64,000 nucleotides of DNA from Bacteroidota bacterium (GTDB lineage Bacteria; Bacteroidota; Bacteroidia; B-17B0; Aurantibacillaceae). Of this stretch, positions 39,404-50,284 are shown piece after piece (position 1 is the first letter of the stretch; each line of letters begins with the position of its first letter). Position numbers and translations under genes: made by a program. The notes beneath the pieces were generated by a model. It did no database searches. It saw nothing but the letters and a program-made list of their open reading frames with translations, and was not told where the DNA came from. The DNA is taken from contig JADJFB010000003.1 in the NCBI GenBank assembly GCA_016708845.1, positions 62,001-126,000 on the forward strand, read 5' to 3'.

Positions 39404-40687
39404 ATGTTTAGCAAAAAAAACAGACTCATTACCATTATTGTTATTTCCATGATTATTGGTATTGCATTAGGATATGGCATTAATAAATCCATTACCAACA
39501 ATGCACCTAAAATTGAGCAATCCTATATCCAAAAAATTTCAAAAGGAAATATTGAGATTGAAAAGCAAATATCAGCAGCTGTTTCTAAAATAGAAAAAGA
39601 CCAATTAAAACAAGCTAAGAAAAAAGTCGCGTCTAACTTTTCAATTTTAAGCGATATTTTTTTAAGGTTAATAAAAATGATTATTGCACCCTTGGTATTA
39701 GCCGTGTTAGTAATGGGTGTAGCCAAGGTTGGCGACTTTAAAGCAGTTGGAAGAATTGGCGGAAAAACCATTGTTTATTTCACCTTTGCTACCCTACTCG
39801 CTTTAAGTTTAGGATTAGTGATTGTGAATTTATTTGAACCTGGTAAAGTCATGGCCTTAGATTTACCGCCTGCAACAGCAGATGCCGGTGTAAAGGCAAA
39901 TGCACAAAGTGCTTCAAATTTTGTAGCACATATTGTACCTGATAGTATTATTAGAGTAATGGCTGAAAATGAAATTTTACCCATCGTAATTTTCGCTTTA
40001 TTTTTTGGAATAGCAGCAGCCAGTATTGGAGAACAAGGCAAACCCATGATTAAGGCTATGGACAGCCTTTCTCATATTATGTTTAAAGTGACTAATTTTG
40101 TGATGAGCTTTGCTCCTATTGGTGTGTTTGGAGCTATCACTGCCGTCGTTATACAACAAGGATTAGATGTATTAAGTGGCTACGCCTATTTAATGGCTTG
40201 CTTCTTTGGAGGTTTGCTATTTTTTGTGTTTGGAATTTTGTTTGCCATCTGTACAGTTTTAAGAATTAAATTCTTTTCTCTTCTATCATATGTGAAAGAG
40301 CCAATTTTACTAGCATTTAGTACGGCCAGTTCTGAAAGTGCGATGCCAAAAACTATTGAACAATTAGAAAAATTTGGAATTAGTAATCGTATTGTATCGT
40401 TTGTTTTACCTCTTGGTTATTCCTTTAATTTAGATGGCTCCATTATGTACATGACCTTTGCTACCGTATTTATTGCTCAAGCCTATGGCATCGATATGAC
40501 AATGGGAGATCAAATTCAAATGATGCTAATTTTATTAATTACTAGTAAGGGAATGGCTGGCGTACCAAGAGCATCACTGGTAGTTATTGCAGGGATGTTA
40601 AGTATGTTTCATATCCCAGGCGAAGGTTTATTATTACTATTAGCCGTTGACCAAATATTAGACATGGGTCGTTGGGCGAAAAATTAA
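39404..40687 (+). CDS. Dicarboxylate/amino-acid:cation symporter (DAACS)
   Basis: 427 residues. N-terminal helix RLITIIVISMIIGIALGYG, a soluble loop of about 55 residues before MIIAPLVLAVLVMGVAKVGD, then VVIQQGLDVLSG, the re-entrant substrate region STASSESAMPKTIEQLEKFG, GYSFNLDGSIMYM and TSKGMAGVPRASLVVIAG. These match GltP/DctA-type glutamate or C4-dicarboxylate symporters (sodium- or proton-coupled). The SSES in place of the more usual SSS may reflect dicarboxylate against amino-acid choice, which sequence alone does not settle. Frame is intact. Confidence 0.93.
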   Translation: MFSKKNRLITIIVISMIIGIALGYGINKSITNNAPKIEQSYIQKISKGNIEIEKQISAAVSKIEKDQLKQAKKKVASNFSILSDIFLRLIKMIIAPLVLAVLVMGVAKVGDFKAVGRIGGKTIVYFTFATLLALSLGLVIVNLFEPGKVMALDLPPATADAGVKANAQSASNFVAHIVPDSIIRVMAENEILPIVIFALFFGIAAASIGEQGKPMIKAMDSLSHIMFKVTNFVMSFAPIGVFGAITAVVIQQGLDVLSGYAYLMACFFGGLLFFVFGILFAICTVLRIKFFSLLSYVKEPILLAFSTASSESAMPKTIEQLEKFGISNRIVSFVLPLGYSFNLDGSIMYMTFATVFIAQAYGIDMTMGDQIQMMLILLITSKGMAGVPRASLVVIAGMLSMFHIPGEGLLLLLAVDQILDMGRWAKN

Positions 40688-40718
40688 CTCCAAGAACTAA
40701 AATATAAAAATTTAAACG

Positions 40719-41345
40719 ATGCTTTTTTATTGGTTAAATTTGATTGGCATTTTTTTCTTTACTATTTCTGGCTCATTAGCGGCTCGAGATAAAAAACACT
40801 ATCACGATTATTTTGGCGTTTTTTTCACAGGCTTTATTACGGCTATTGGTGGTGGAACATTAAGAGATATGATGTTAGGAGCTTATCCTATTTCATGGCT
40901 TAGCGATGCAAACATTTTGATTTCGATAATTATTGCATTTGCATTTACACTCATTTTCAAAAAGTACATTGTAAAATTACGTCGCACCTTATTTTTATTT
41001 GACACTGTTGGTGTTGGTATTTATACGATACTTGGAGTTCAAAAAAGTTTAGAGCTAGGCGTCAATCCATTTGCCGCAGTCATTTTAGGATTAATATCAG
41101 CTGTATTTGGTGGTGTAATTAGAGATACTTTATTAAACGAAATCCCTTTAATTTTCGCCAAAGAAATATATGCCACAGCTTGTATTGCAGGCGCTGTTTT
41201 ATATACAAGTATGTTATATTTTAATATAGAAGCAAATATAGCTGCTCCCATTTGCATGATTCTAATTATCAGCATTAGGGTTATAGCTGTGAAATATAAA
41301 TTAGCTTTACCCAAATTTGATTCAGGAAACGAAACAATAGATTAA
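40719..41345 (+). CDS. Trimeric intracellular cation channel family protein
   Basis: 208 residues and seven membrane helices. The duplicated glycine hinges GFITAIGGGTLRDMMLG and GLISAVFGGVIRDTLLNEIP identify the TRIC/YadS/YicG fold (formerly UPF0126). Bacterial members form trimeric potassium-permeable channels; some conduct or regulate glycine or other ions, so ion selectivity is open. It sits 31 bases after the symporter and one base before rimM, suggesting a short operon. Frame is intact. Confidence 0.93.
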   Translation: MLFYWLNLIGIFFFTISGSLAARDKKHYHDYFGVFFTGFITAIGGGTLRDMMLGAYPISWLSDANILISIIIAFAFTLIFKKYIVKLRRTLFLFDTVGVGIYTILGVQKSLELGVNPFAAVILGLISAVFGGVIRDTLLNEIPLIFAKEIYATACIAGAVLYTSMLYFNIEANIAAPICMILIISIRVIAVKYKLALPKFDSGNETID

Positions 41346-41346
41346 T

Positions 41347-41853
41347 ATGGACACTCAAGAAATAGGATATATCAGCAAAACGCATGGTTTAAAAGGGCAC
41401 GTGATTTTACGTTTAAATGAACTGGTAAATATCGATGAAAATATAAAATCTATATTTTTAGATTTAAATGGCTCGCAAGTTCCTTATTTTGTTGAAGAGT
41501 GCAGACCTAATAACGCTGGCTACATTATAAAATTAGAAACGATTGATGTAGTTGACACGTCCAAAAAATTAATAGGAAAAAAGGCCTTTGCGTTATCAGA
41601 CTTTATTTTGGAAGAAGATGAGTCGTTGAAAGAATTTATCGGTTATGCCATTATTGATTCGAAACTAGGAAACATAGGAAACATTGCTGATGTGGATGAA
41701 AAAACGGATAATGCGATTATTAAAGTTATTCATCCATCTGGCGTTGAGATTATATTACCATTTAACGATGACTTTATTGTTGAAATTGATGATGATTTAA
41801 AAACTATTGAGTTTAATGCGCCAGAAGGATTAATTGAAATGTACTTGCAATAA
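41347..41853 (+). CDS. rimM: Ribosome maturation factor RimM
   Basis: 168 residues. The N-terminal RimM barrel shows GYISKTHGLKGHVILRLNE and LIGKKAFALSDFILEED; the C-terminal PRC barrel shows GYAIIDSKLGNIGNIADVDE and IILPFNDDFIVEIDDDLKTI. RimM binds ribosomal protein S19 and assists 30S assembly and 16S rRNA processing. In many bacteria it is next to trmD or rpsP; here it follows the TRIC gene by one base, which is a different arrangement. Frame is intact. Confidence 0.95.
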   Translation: MDTQEIGYISKTHGLKGHVILRLNELVNIDENIKSIFLDLNGSQVPYFVEECRPNNAGYIIKLETIDVVDTSKKLIGKKAFALSDFILEEDESLKEFIGYAIIDSKLGNIGNIADVDEKTDNAIIKVIHPSGVEIILPFNDDFIVEIDDDLKTIEFNAPEGLIEMYLQ

Positions 41854-41937
41854 TTATTTTTCCTTACCAAAAACTGCTGTTTGTGAACTCAAAACGACCT
41901 TTCACAAAGATAATATAGGATAAAATCAAAAAATGAT

Positions 41938-41945
41938 TATTTTTG
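41938..41945 (+). promoter_or_regulatory. -7 box of the first T9SS cargo gene
   Basis: TATTTTTG, 35 bases before ATG 41981. The leader contains TATATCATTCAACTA (41952-41966), shared with the second cargo gene. Confidence 0.5.
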
Positions 41946-41980
41946 GTTGACTATATCATTCAACTAGAATTCAATCAAAC

Positions 41981-44665
41981 ATGAAAAAAAACATTTTACT
42001 CCTATTTTTAATAACCGGTTTTTTAAATATTAGTGCTCAAACTCCAACTATCAATTATGATTATTGGCAAACAGTAAACACATATTCGGTTAGCAACTCT
42101 GCTACTCAAGAATTCAATAAATCGGTGATGATTGGCGAAAACCTCATTATGATTGTTGATACATTCACGGGGACCAATCCATATAATAACAAAGGATTAT
42201 TTGCTTATAATACTGCTACTCGTAATACTAGTACACTGTCTTATCCTATTCAAGTCGGAGACAGAGGCATTCAATGCGCAACAGCCTACAAAACCAGTAC
42301 ACCAGGTTTAACTTATGGTATTTTTGGTAGTTATTCAGGAAGCGATGTTGGTTTTACTTATCCGGTATTTTACACTTACAACGGCTTAACTAGCACTTTC
42401 ACTTCTGATTCAATTACATTTGGTAGCTCTTCAGATTATGAAGGTGGTATACATAATATTGCCATGTTTAGTCCAACTACAAATCATGATACTATTCGTT
42501 TTTTTGTAAAAATGACTTCTGGAACACAAGTTTTTAAAAAACATATTAGTCAAACGTCGATTATTCCAACCTACGCTCAAATTGGAATTGAATATGTTAA
42601 AGCCAGTATGGTTTACAATAACAAATTATATGTTGCTGGCGACTCAAGTATTACCGATTATGCATTATTAAAGGAAAGTACCGATGGAACTTTTTTTACT
42701 CAACCTAATAACATCAACAATTTATCGTTCCCTTACACATCTCGTATTGCTTTACTTGATACTTTAGATGGGAAATTAATTATTGGATTAAATTCAAATA
42801 ATGGCTCTGGGGGATATGAATTTTATTCATATGATGGTACAACCTTACAGTTGTTATTTTCAGATGCAAATGGAACCATTACTAGTCATCAAAATTTCAA
42901 AAAAAGATTATGGTTCTCAACCAGCGTCTACGATAATGGTAATACCGCTAATTACGCATACCTTCACAGTATTTCAAATGGGGTATTAATTCCATCCTCT
43001 CAAGCATTTGGTGGCGATGCAATTGATGGTAATTATATGGCTTTATCAGCAACTAAAGACAGTTTATATTTTGCTGGTAATAAAGGGACTTTCATGATGT
43101 CAAAAAACAATTCTACATCTAATATCACAACCACTCAAAAGCAGGCAATTTTTGATAAATTCTTAGAAGTTCATAAATTAATGCCTCCAGTTTCTTCATT
43201 TAACTATAATAACAATCAAATTTGTTTAAACGCAAACGAAACATTTACCAGCACCAGTCAAAATACAGATTCATTACATTGGTTATATGATGGTGCATTT
43301 TATGCTACTAGTCCTGGAGCAACTGCCTGGATGAATATTAACTTTCCATTAACTGGCAATCACAGTGTTGGGTTAGTAGCCTTTGGAGGAACGTTGACTG
43401 ATACTACTTTTTTATCTGTGAATGTATATTCTGTTTCAATTGCTATTTCTGGTAATACTTTAGTATGTTTAGGAAACTCATTTAACTATACCTCAACCAC
43501 TACAGGCGCAATTGGTACTCCTACTGTAGTTTGGAGAGACTATATTTCATCTCCCCTAGTAAATATTAACACGGGTGCAACATTTTCCTATTCTCCAACA
43601 CTTGGAGCTACTGCCTTTCAATTTTTTGCTATAGTTACCGATATTCATGGCTGTACTGCTACAAGTAACACAATCAATGCGCAATGCAATCCACTTTATC
43701 AAATTGATGGGCAAGCCTTAACTGGGCTCACTCCAACCGTTACCCCAGTAAGTGGTAGTGTTACATTATACAAATACGAGTCTTTTTTAGGCAAATTTGA
43801 TTCTATTTCAACTACTCCAACAGGAGTTGTGGGTGATTTTAATTTTGCAGCAATGCCTGAAGGAGATTATATCTTAAAAGCCGTTCCAAGCGCTACGATA
43901 TTGCAAACATCTTATCATGGCACAAATGCAATTAGTTGGAAAAATGCGACTCCGTTTAGTCACACCTGCTTAAACCAATCCACTAAAAACATTGATGTAA
44001 AACCTTTAGAAAATATTGGAACAGGCCCTGGAGTGTTAACTGGTTCTGTTTATCAAGGAAACGGATTTGGAAATAGAATGGCAAATGAAGGCCTAAAACC
44101 AATGGTACCTGGAACACCAATTGGAGGAATTATAGTAAAAGGTGGTAAAAACCCCGGCGGACAAATGTTTGTTCAAACTTTAACAGCTGCAGACGGAACT
44201 TATACGTTATCAGGTGTGCCTGTAAATACAGGTGATACTTATTTTATATTAGTAGATATTCCAGGCCTAGATACCAGTGGGACATACCGTAGAATTCTTA
44301 CATCTGGAACTTCAACTATTACTGGTTTAGATTTCATGGTTGATTCTATTTATATTTACCCAATTGGGATGGCAACCTCTATAGCTAAAGATAATAGTGT
44401 TTTCAATCAAGAAATCAAACTATTTCCAAATCCATCAAAAGAGTTAGCATTCATTGAATACGAATTAATTGAATCAGCTAATACAGAAATTGAGCTATTT
44501 GACATCGTTGGACAAAAAATTAAAACAATTACACCATATTCAAAACAAGAAAAAAACAAGTATAAACATTCTATTAATTTAGGAGATTTAAGCTCAGGTA
44601 TTTATTTTGTAAAAGTTAAAATTAACAATTCTGAAAATGTTATTAAATTGATTATAACTAATTGA
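41981..44665 (+). CDS. T9SS-secreted surface protein 1 with the shared C-terminal module
   Basis: 894 residues. Signal peptide KKNILLLFLITGFLNISAQ. A beta-rich region follows to about residue 480 (LLKESTDGTFFTQPNNINN, SVYDNGNTANYAYLHSIS), then an Ig-like part to about 570. The shared module begins near IDGQALTGLTPTVTPVSGSV: LYKYESFLGKFDSI, GDYILKAVPSATILQ, GTPIGGIIVKGGKNPGGQM, YFILVDIPGLDTSGTY. The end, EIKLFPNPSKELAFIEYELI to GIYFVKVKINNSENVIKLII, is a type-A T9SS sorting domain (LFPNP and SGIYFVKV are the hallmarks). Exported to the surface or medium; function unknown. Frame is intact. Confidence 0.88.
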   Translation: MKKNILLLFLITGFLNISAQTPTINYDYWQTVNTYSVSNSATQEFNKSVMIGENLIMIVDTFTGTNPYNNKGLFAYNTATRNTSTLSYPIQVGDRGIQCATAYKTSTPGLTYGIFGSYSGSDVGFTYPVFYTYNGLTSTFTSDSITFGSSSDYEGGIHNIAMFSPTTNHDTIRFFVKMTSGTQVFKKHISQTSIIPTYAQIGIEYVKASMVYNNKLYVAGDSSITDYALLKESTDGTFFTQPNNINNLSFPYTSRIALLDTLDGKLIIGLNSNNGSGGYEFYSYDGTTLQLLFSDANGTITSHQNFKKRLWFSTSVYDNGNTANYAYLHSISNGVLIPSSQAFGGDAIDGNYMALSATKDSLYFAGNKGTFMMSKNNSTSNITTTQKQAIFDKFLEVHKLMPPVSSFNYNNNQICLNANETFTSTSQNTDSLHWLYDGAFYATSPGATAWMNINFPLTGNHSVGLVAFGGTLTDTTFLSVNVYSVSIAISGNTLVCLGNSFNYTSTTTGAIGTPTVVWRDYISSPLVNINTGATFSYSPTLGATAFQFFAIVTDIHGCTATSNTINAQCNPLYQIDGQALTGLTPTVTPVSGSVTLYKYESFLGKFDSISTTPTGVVGDFNFAAMPEGDYILKAVPSATILQTSYHGTNAISWKNATPFSHTCLNQSTKNIDVKPLENIGTGPGVLTGSVYQGNGFGNRMANEGLKPMVPGTPIGGIIVKGGKNPGGQMFVQTLTAADGTYTLSGVPVNTGDTYFILVDIPGLDTSGTYRRILTSGTSTITGLDFMVDSIYIYPIGMATSIAKDNSVFNQEIKLFPNPSKELAFIEYELIESANTEIELFDIVGQKIKTITPYSKQEKNKYKHSINLGDLSSGIYFVKVKINNSENVIKLIITN

Positions 44666-44681
44666 TTTTTAACATTTAATC

Positions 44682-44714
44682 AAAAGCCAACTAATGTATT
44701 AGTTGGCTTTTTTT
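44682..44714 (+). terminator. Intrinsic terminator after T9SS cargo 1
   Basis: AAAGCCAACTAAT (44683-44695) and ATTAGTTGGCTTT (44698-44710), 13 pairs with a two-base loop, followed by T residues. Confidence 0.9.
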
Positions 44715-44717
44715 ATT

Positions 44718-44725
44718 TACATTTG
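44718..44725 (+). promoter_or_regulatory. -7 box of T9SS cargo 2
   Basis: TACATTTG; the 23-base leader to ATG 44749 contains TATATCATTCAACTA (44728-44742). Confidence 0.5.
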
Positions 44726-44748
44726 GGTATATCATTCAACTATCTTTT

Positions 44749-47700
44749 ATGAAGAAAATTTTATTAAAGGCATTATATGCTTTAGGATTCGTTTCGTCAA
44801 TTAATTTTATTAATGCACAATGCTCTCTTGATCAAGTTGGGGCAGTTAATTATTCAGTAACCTCACAATTTTCTGATTTAGCAGTTGCTCCAAATGGACT
44901 ATTATACTCATTTGCTTATAACAGTGGGGTTGGCAAATTTTTTTTACATTCCATAGCTACTCCTTCATCAAGTTGGACCCCAGTTGCAAGCATTAATGCT
45001 TCTACTACTGTGAAGCCTGTTGTTCAAGTTTCAAAAACTGGCAAAGTATATGTTGTTTTAAAAGATGATGCTGCTGGTCAGGTTGGAAAAGTGTTTTATG
45101 AATCAGCTGGTACATTTATCCAATTAGGCGCTTCGTTTTCTGGAGGAAATAAAGTGTCTGATTTATCTATTGCATTTAACTCATTAGGAGAAGAGTATGT
45201 TGCATACACTGACGTCACAAATGGCAATAAATCTACTGTGAAAAAATGGGATGGAACATCTTGGATTTCTGTAGGTTCAGGAATAGTCTCTATTGGTTCA
45301 GGCTACTATAATTCTTTAATTATTGATAAAACAGATTCTCCGGTTTTAGCTTTTCAAGATTTAAATGCAGGAAATAAAATTAGTGTTTATTCATTTGATG
45401 GAACTTCATGGAATTTATCTACTTCAGTTGGATCTAGCCCTTCAAATGCCAAACTAAAGTTAGGTCAAAATGGAGATTACTACTTAGGATATACAGAAGA
45501 CACGAACAATGCCATCGTTCAAAAATATGATGGTCTAACATGGAATCCTTTGGGTTTACCTGTTACGAATTTAAGTCCCAATCCAAATACTTTTGATTTA
45601 GAATTAGACCCAAATGATTTGCCCTATTTTGTAGCACTCAACAATACTTCTTTTTATGCAGTTGCATTTAAATATACAGGGGTTCCAACATGGTCAAATG
45701 TAATTGGAGGAAATATTAGTAGTATAACATCCGTTAATGTAAACGTTGCTGTTGATTTCAAAGGGAATCCATATTTTTCATATATTGATCAACCCTCAAA
45801 TTATGGAATAAATGTAAAAACAATTACTAGTCCAATTTCTATTTCTTCACAACCAGTTTCGGTATCAAGATGTAACGGACAATCTGGCTCTTTTAGTGTT
45901 GGCACAGTTGGCGGAGTTCCTACTAGTTATCAATGGCAAACTTTAGGTTCTGGAACTTATACAAATTCCAGTGCGCCCTACACCAATGTAACAAATGCTG
46001 TTTGTGCATTTACAGCTAATACTAGCATGGATCAAAACCAAGTAAGATGTGTTGTAAATGTCGGTTGTAAAAACATTATTTCAAATACACCTATCTTAAC
46101 AGTTATTACGCCTTCCTCTAATCTTGTTCCAACAAATCCAACTTGTTTTGGTAGCTGTAATGGTATGATAACATCCACACCATCAGGTGGTACTGGGCCA
46201 TATAGTTTTACTTGGACTCCAGGCGGCGCTTCAACTCAAAACTTATCTGGTGCTTGTTCAGGAACATACTCTTTAACACTGCAGATATAAATGGATGTAC
46301 AGCTAATTTCAAGAATTGTTACCGATCCAACTCCTGTTACCTCTTCAATTTCAGGTAATATGACTATCTGTAATGGCTTTAGCACAACACTTACCGTTAC
46401 TGCAACAGGCGGAACTGGTCCTTATACATATAATTGGACTCCTGGAGGAAGCTTAAGCTCAACAACAACATCTGTTGTTATTGCAAGTCCTTCTTCCACG
46501 CAAACTTATACTGTGACAGCGACAGATGCATTGGGATGTGTTGCTACATACACGGTTATGGTAACGGTAAATCCTTCGCCAATTGTTTCAACAACGAATT
46601 CTACAATCTGTGTTGGCAGTAATGCTACGCTTAATGCAACTGGTGCTAACACTTTCACTTGGAATCCGGGTAACTTAGTAGGAGCTGTACAAAATGTGAA
46701 TCCAGTATCTAATACTACTTATACAGTAGTTGGTACTAACACTTTATCAGGTTGCACAAATTCAACAACTGCTTTAGTGACAGTAAACACTTTACCAACC
46801 GCTAACGCGGGGCCAACAAGAACATTAACTTGTGCAAATACTTCTACAACCTTAGCTGGTTCATCTGTTGGTGGCGTTGTTTACAACTGGACAGGTCCAG
46901 GTATTGTTTCGGGCGGAACAACATTAACCCCTACGGTAAATTTACCAGGAGTATATTCTCTAGTTGCTACTTCAGCTCAGGGTTGCACTTCAATATCTTC
47001 AAACGTAACTGTTACACAAAATACTACAGCCCCAACTCCTTCGGCTTCAAATTCAACAACATTAACTTGCTTAACTACAACAGGAACTATTCTTGGAACT
47101 GGAGGTGGGACATATAACTGGTCTGGACCAGGAATCACAGCAGGTGCAGCAACAGCTACACCAACGATAAATTTACCTGGCACTTACAATTTAACAGTAA
47201 CTGCTGCTAATGGTTGCACAGCAACGGCAAACACGTCTGTAACTCAAAACACAGTGATCCCATTAACTACAGCGTCTAATTCATCAACATTAACCTGCAC
47301 CACTACAACTGTTTCATTACTTGGAGGTCCAGCAGCTGGAGTTTCCTATCAATGGTCTGGAGCAGGTTTAAGTGGAGGTACGACCTCACAAAATGCTGTG
47401 GCAAATGCTGCAGGAATTTACACTTTACTTGCTACTAGCTTAACAAACGGTTGTACGAAAACCGCAACTACTAGTTTAACTCAAAATGTAACACCTCCTG
47501 CACCAACTGCAGCAAATTCTTCAACGCTAACCTGTTCCACAACAACAGCTATGTTATCTGGAACTGGTGGAGGAACCTACAATTGGTCTGGTCCGAGTAT
47601 TTTATCTGGAGGAACTTCTGCTTCTCCAATTATAAATGCACCGGGATGTTATACTTTAATAGTAACATCTGCTATTAACGGATGTACAGCGACAGTTAAT

Positions 47701-50070
47701 ACATGCGTTACTCAAAACACAATTGCTCCAACAACTAATACAAACGTATCTGGAACATTAAATTGTACTTTAACTACCGTAAATGCAAGTGCTACAACAA
47801 CTACAACTCCAGTAACTTATAATTGGACTGGCGCGGGAATTACCTCAGCAACAAATATTAGTACAATTACTGTAAATGCACCTGGTACAAAAATTATACA
47901 GTTACTAATACAGCAAATGGTTTGTATAACATCAGGCTCATTAAACGTAACTCAAAATTTAGCAGCAGCAGCTCCAACAGCTACAGTAACAGGAACCGTA
48001 ACATGTTTAACAAATACCGTTCAACTTTCTGGAAACCCTGCAGCTGGAGTAACTTACACTTGGGCAGCTCCGGGTGGAAGTTCTATTGCTAGTGGTGTTA
48101 ACACTCAAAATGCTATTGGCAATGGCCATGGCACATACACTTTGATCGTTACAATGATTTCAAGTGGTTGCTCTAGCAGCAAAACAGTCACTGCAACGCA
48201 AAACACAGTAACTCCTACTTCTAATGCAGGACTAGATCAGAGTTTAACATGTGCGTCTCCAACTGTTACATTAAATGGTACGTCTGTACCTTCAAGCTGC
48301 ACGCCAGTTTGGACAGGTGGCGTTGCTTCAGGCTCTAACTCATTTAATGCTTCTGCTTCTTCGGCCGGCGACTATACATTAACGGTTACCAATCCAGCGA
48401 ATGGATGTTCCGCAACGGATATAGTTCAAGTTACAGCAAATGCCTCTATCCCAACAATTACAATTAGCGTAAGTAATACATTAACTTGTGCAAATACAAC
48501 TGCAACTACTTCTGCAAGCTCATCTGCAGCATTGCCTACCTATTTATGGTCGGGACCAAGTATTGTTTCAGGAGGTACTACGGCAAATGCAATTGTTGAT
48601 CAACCAGGCAACTATACTGTTACTATCACTGATATTCCAACAGGTTGTTCTGCAACATCTAATATAAATGTTACTCAAGATATTACATTACCAAGTGTTA
48701 CGGTTACATCAAGCCCTTCAGTAATATGCTCAGGTAACAGTTCAACATTAACTGCAAATGGTGCTTTAACTTATACTTGGAGCACAACTCAAAACACAAC
48801 TAGCATTTCTGTATCACCAGGTACAACAAGTTCATATACTGTTTCAGGAACTGGAACAAATGGATGTGTAAATTCTGCAATAGAAACTATTACAGTAAAT
48901 GCAACTCCAACTTTAGCAATTACAGGAAATACCAATATTTGTAATGGTTCAACATCAACATTAACAGGAAGTGGCGCAACATCCTACACTTGGGATTCAG
49001 GTGCTAATACAACAACAATTAGCGTTACACCAACAATCACAACAACATATACCTTAACTGGTGATAACGGAAATGGATGTTCTAGTCTATTACCAGTAAC
49101 TGTTTCTATTATTCCTAACAAAGCAATTAGCGGAGTTGTAACAAGCACTAATGGAGCTACTGGTGGAGATATTATTATTTACAAATACACAGGAGCTCTT
49201 AGTCAGTGGGATCAATTAACGCTTACACCAATTAGTGGGACTTATTCATTTAATAACGTTGATAGTGGTTTGTATGTTATTAGAGCAATTCCAACAGCAA
49301 CCAATATCCAAGTAACTTATGCTCCTAATTCTATTAGTTGGCAAGGAGCAACAATTATTAATCACGGCTGTACAAATAACACTACTCAAAATATAGATTT
49401 AATTGGATTCGTATTATTTGTAGTTGGTCCAGGTGTGGTAACAGGAAATATTGTTGAAGCTGCAGGTTTTGGTGCAAGAATGAGTAATGATGAATCTAAA
49501 CCTGCAGTTCCTGGAACTCCAATTGGCGGAATCATTGTAAAAGGAGGTAAAAATCCAGGAGGTCAAATGTATGTTCAAACACTTACAGATGCATCAGGAA
49601 ATTATACACTAACAGGCTTTCCAATTAATACATTACCTGATGATTATTTTGTTTTTGTAGATATTCCAGGTTTAGACACTAATAGTACATACTATCATAT
49701 TTCGTTTGCAGTTAATGACACGGTCGTTAATGGATTAGATTTTAATGTAGATGCTCAGTATATCAATCCTATTGGTAGTGTAACTGCAATTTCAAATGAT
49801 CAAAGTGTATTAGAAAGCAAAATTACCTTGTTCCCTAATCCTGCTAATCAAAAATTTACATTAGAATACGAATTAATACAATCGGCAAACGTAGAAATTG
49901 AATTATTTGATGTCGTTGGTCATAAAGTGAAAACAATTTCTTCAAATTCTTTTGAGGAGAAAGACAAACATTCTCATTCAGTTAATATAGAAGATTTAAG
50001 TACTGGTGTTTATTTTGTTAAAGTAAAAATTAACAACTCAGAAACTACAATTAAACTAATCATCAACTAG
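44749..50070 (+). CDS. T9SS-secreted surface protein 2, giant Ig-repeat type (frame disturbed 46280-46315)
   Basis: About 1,773 residues read as one gene. N-terminus: signal peptide KKILLKALYALGFVSSINFI and a beta-propeller-like part (YVAYTDVTNGNKSTVKKWDG). From about 46300 follow many Ig/PKD-like repeats (STLTCTTTTVSLLGGPAAG, GGGTYNWSGPGITAGAATA, GYSLTVTAANGCTAT-like strands). The end has the shared module and type-A sorting domain (LFPNPANQKFTLEYELIQ, STGVYFVKVKINNSE). The stop at 46288-46290 and the ATG at 46291 are in the same frame; between about 46280 and 46315 the sequence is shifted and corrected again (LTTADINGCTANFKI VTDP is the likely reading), that is, two compensating indels. Confidence 0.85.
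46800..48720 (+). repeat. Tandem Ig-like repeat region in T9SS cargo 2
   Basis: About eight units of 70-80 residues each built as [S/T]NSxTLTCxTTT, LxGTGGGTYNWSGPxI, GGTxxxPxxNxPGxYTL and NGCTATxNTxVTQN. Thr, Asn, Gly and Ala dominate, as in secreted adhesins of Bacteroidota. Units vary but keep the Trp and the Cys pair. Confidence 0.75.
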
Positions 50071-50091
50071 TTTAATTTACAATAACAGATT

Positions 50092-50127
50092 AAGGGTATG
50101 ATTACACAAATAATCATACCCTTTTTA
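50092..50127 (+). terminator. Intrinsic terminator after T9SS cargo 2
   Basis: AAGGGTATGATTA (50092-50104) with TAATCATACCCTT (50111-50123), 13 pairs, then TTATTT. Confidence 0.85.
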
Positions 50128-50229
50128 TTTATTATTAATCATCAATTAATCGGCTAAAAAAGTTAGATTATCGATTGTTTTATCTGATAAATCGGCAAAA
50201 ATAGATCAAAATATTATGAAAATAATCTA

Positions 50230-50237
50230 TATTTTTG
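50230..50237 (+). promoter_or_regulatory. -7 box of T9SS cargo 3
   Basis: TATTTTTG, 47 bases before ATG 50285; this leader does not carry the 15-base element of the other two. Confidence 0.45.
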
Positions 50238-50284
50238 AGTGTTGAAACATTTATTACCAAAATTTAAATATATAAAAATCAATA

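Noticed and set aside
46434..47183. Short ORFs in other frames of the Ig-repeat region
   Set aside because: They are frame shadows of low-complexity Thr/Ser-rich coding sequence.
46800..48720. Tandem repeats as a CRISPR array
   Set aside because: The units are 200 bases or more, encode Ig-like domains in an open frame and have no constant spacer pattern.
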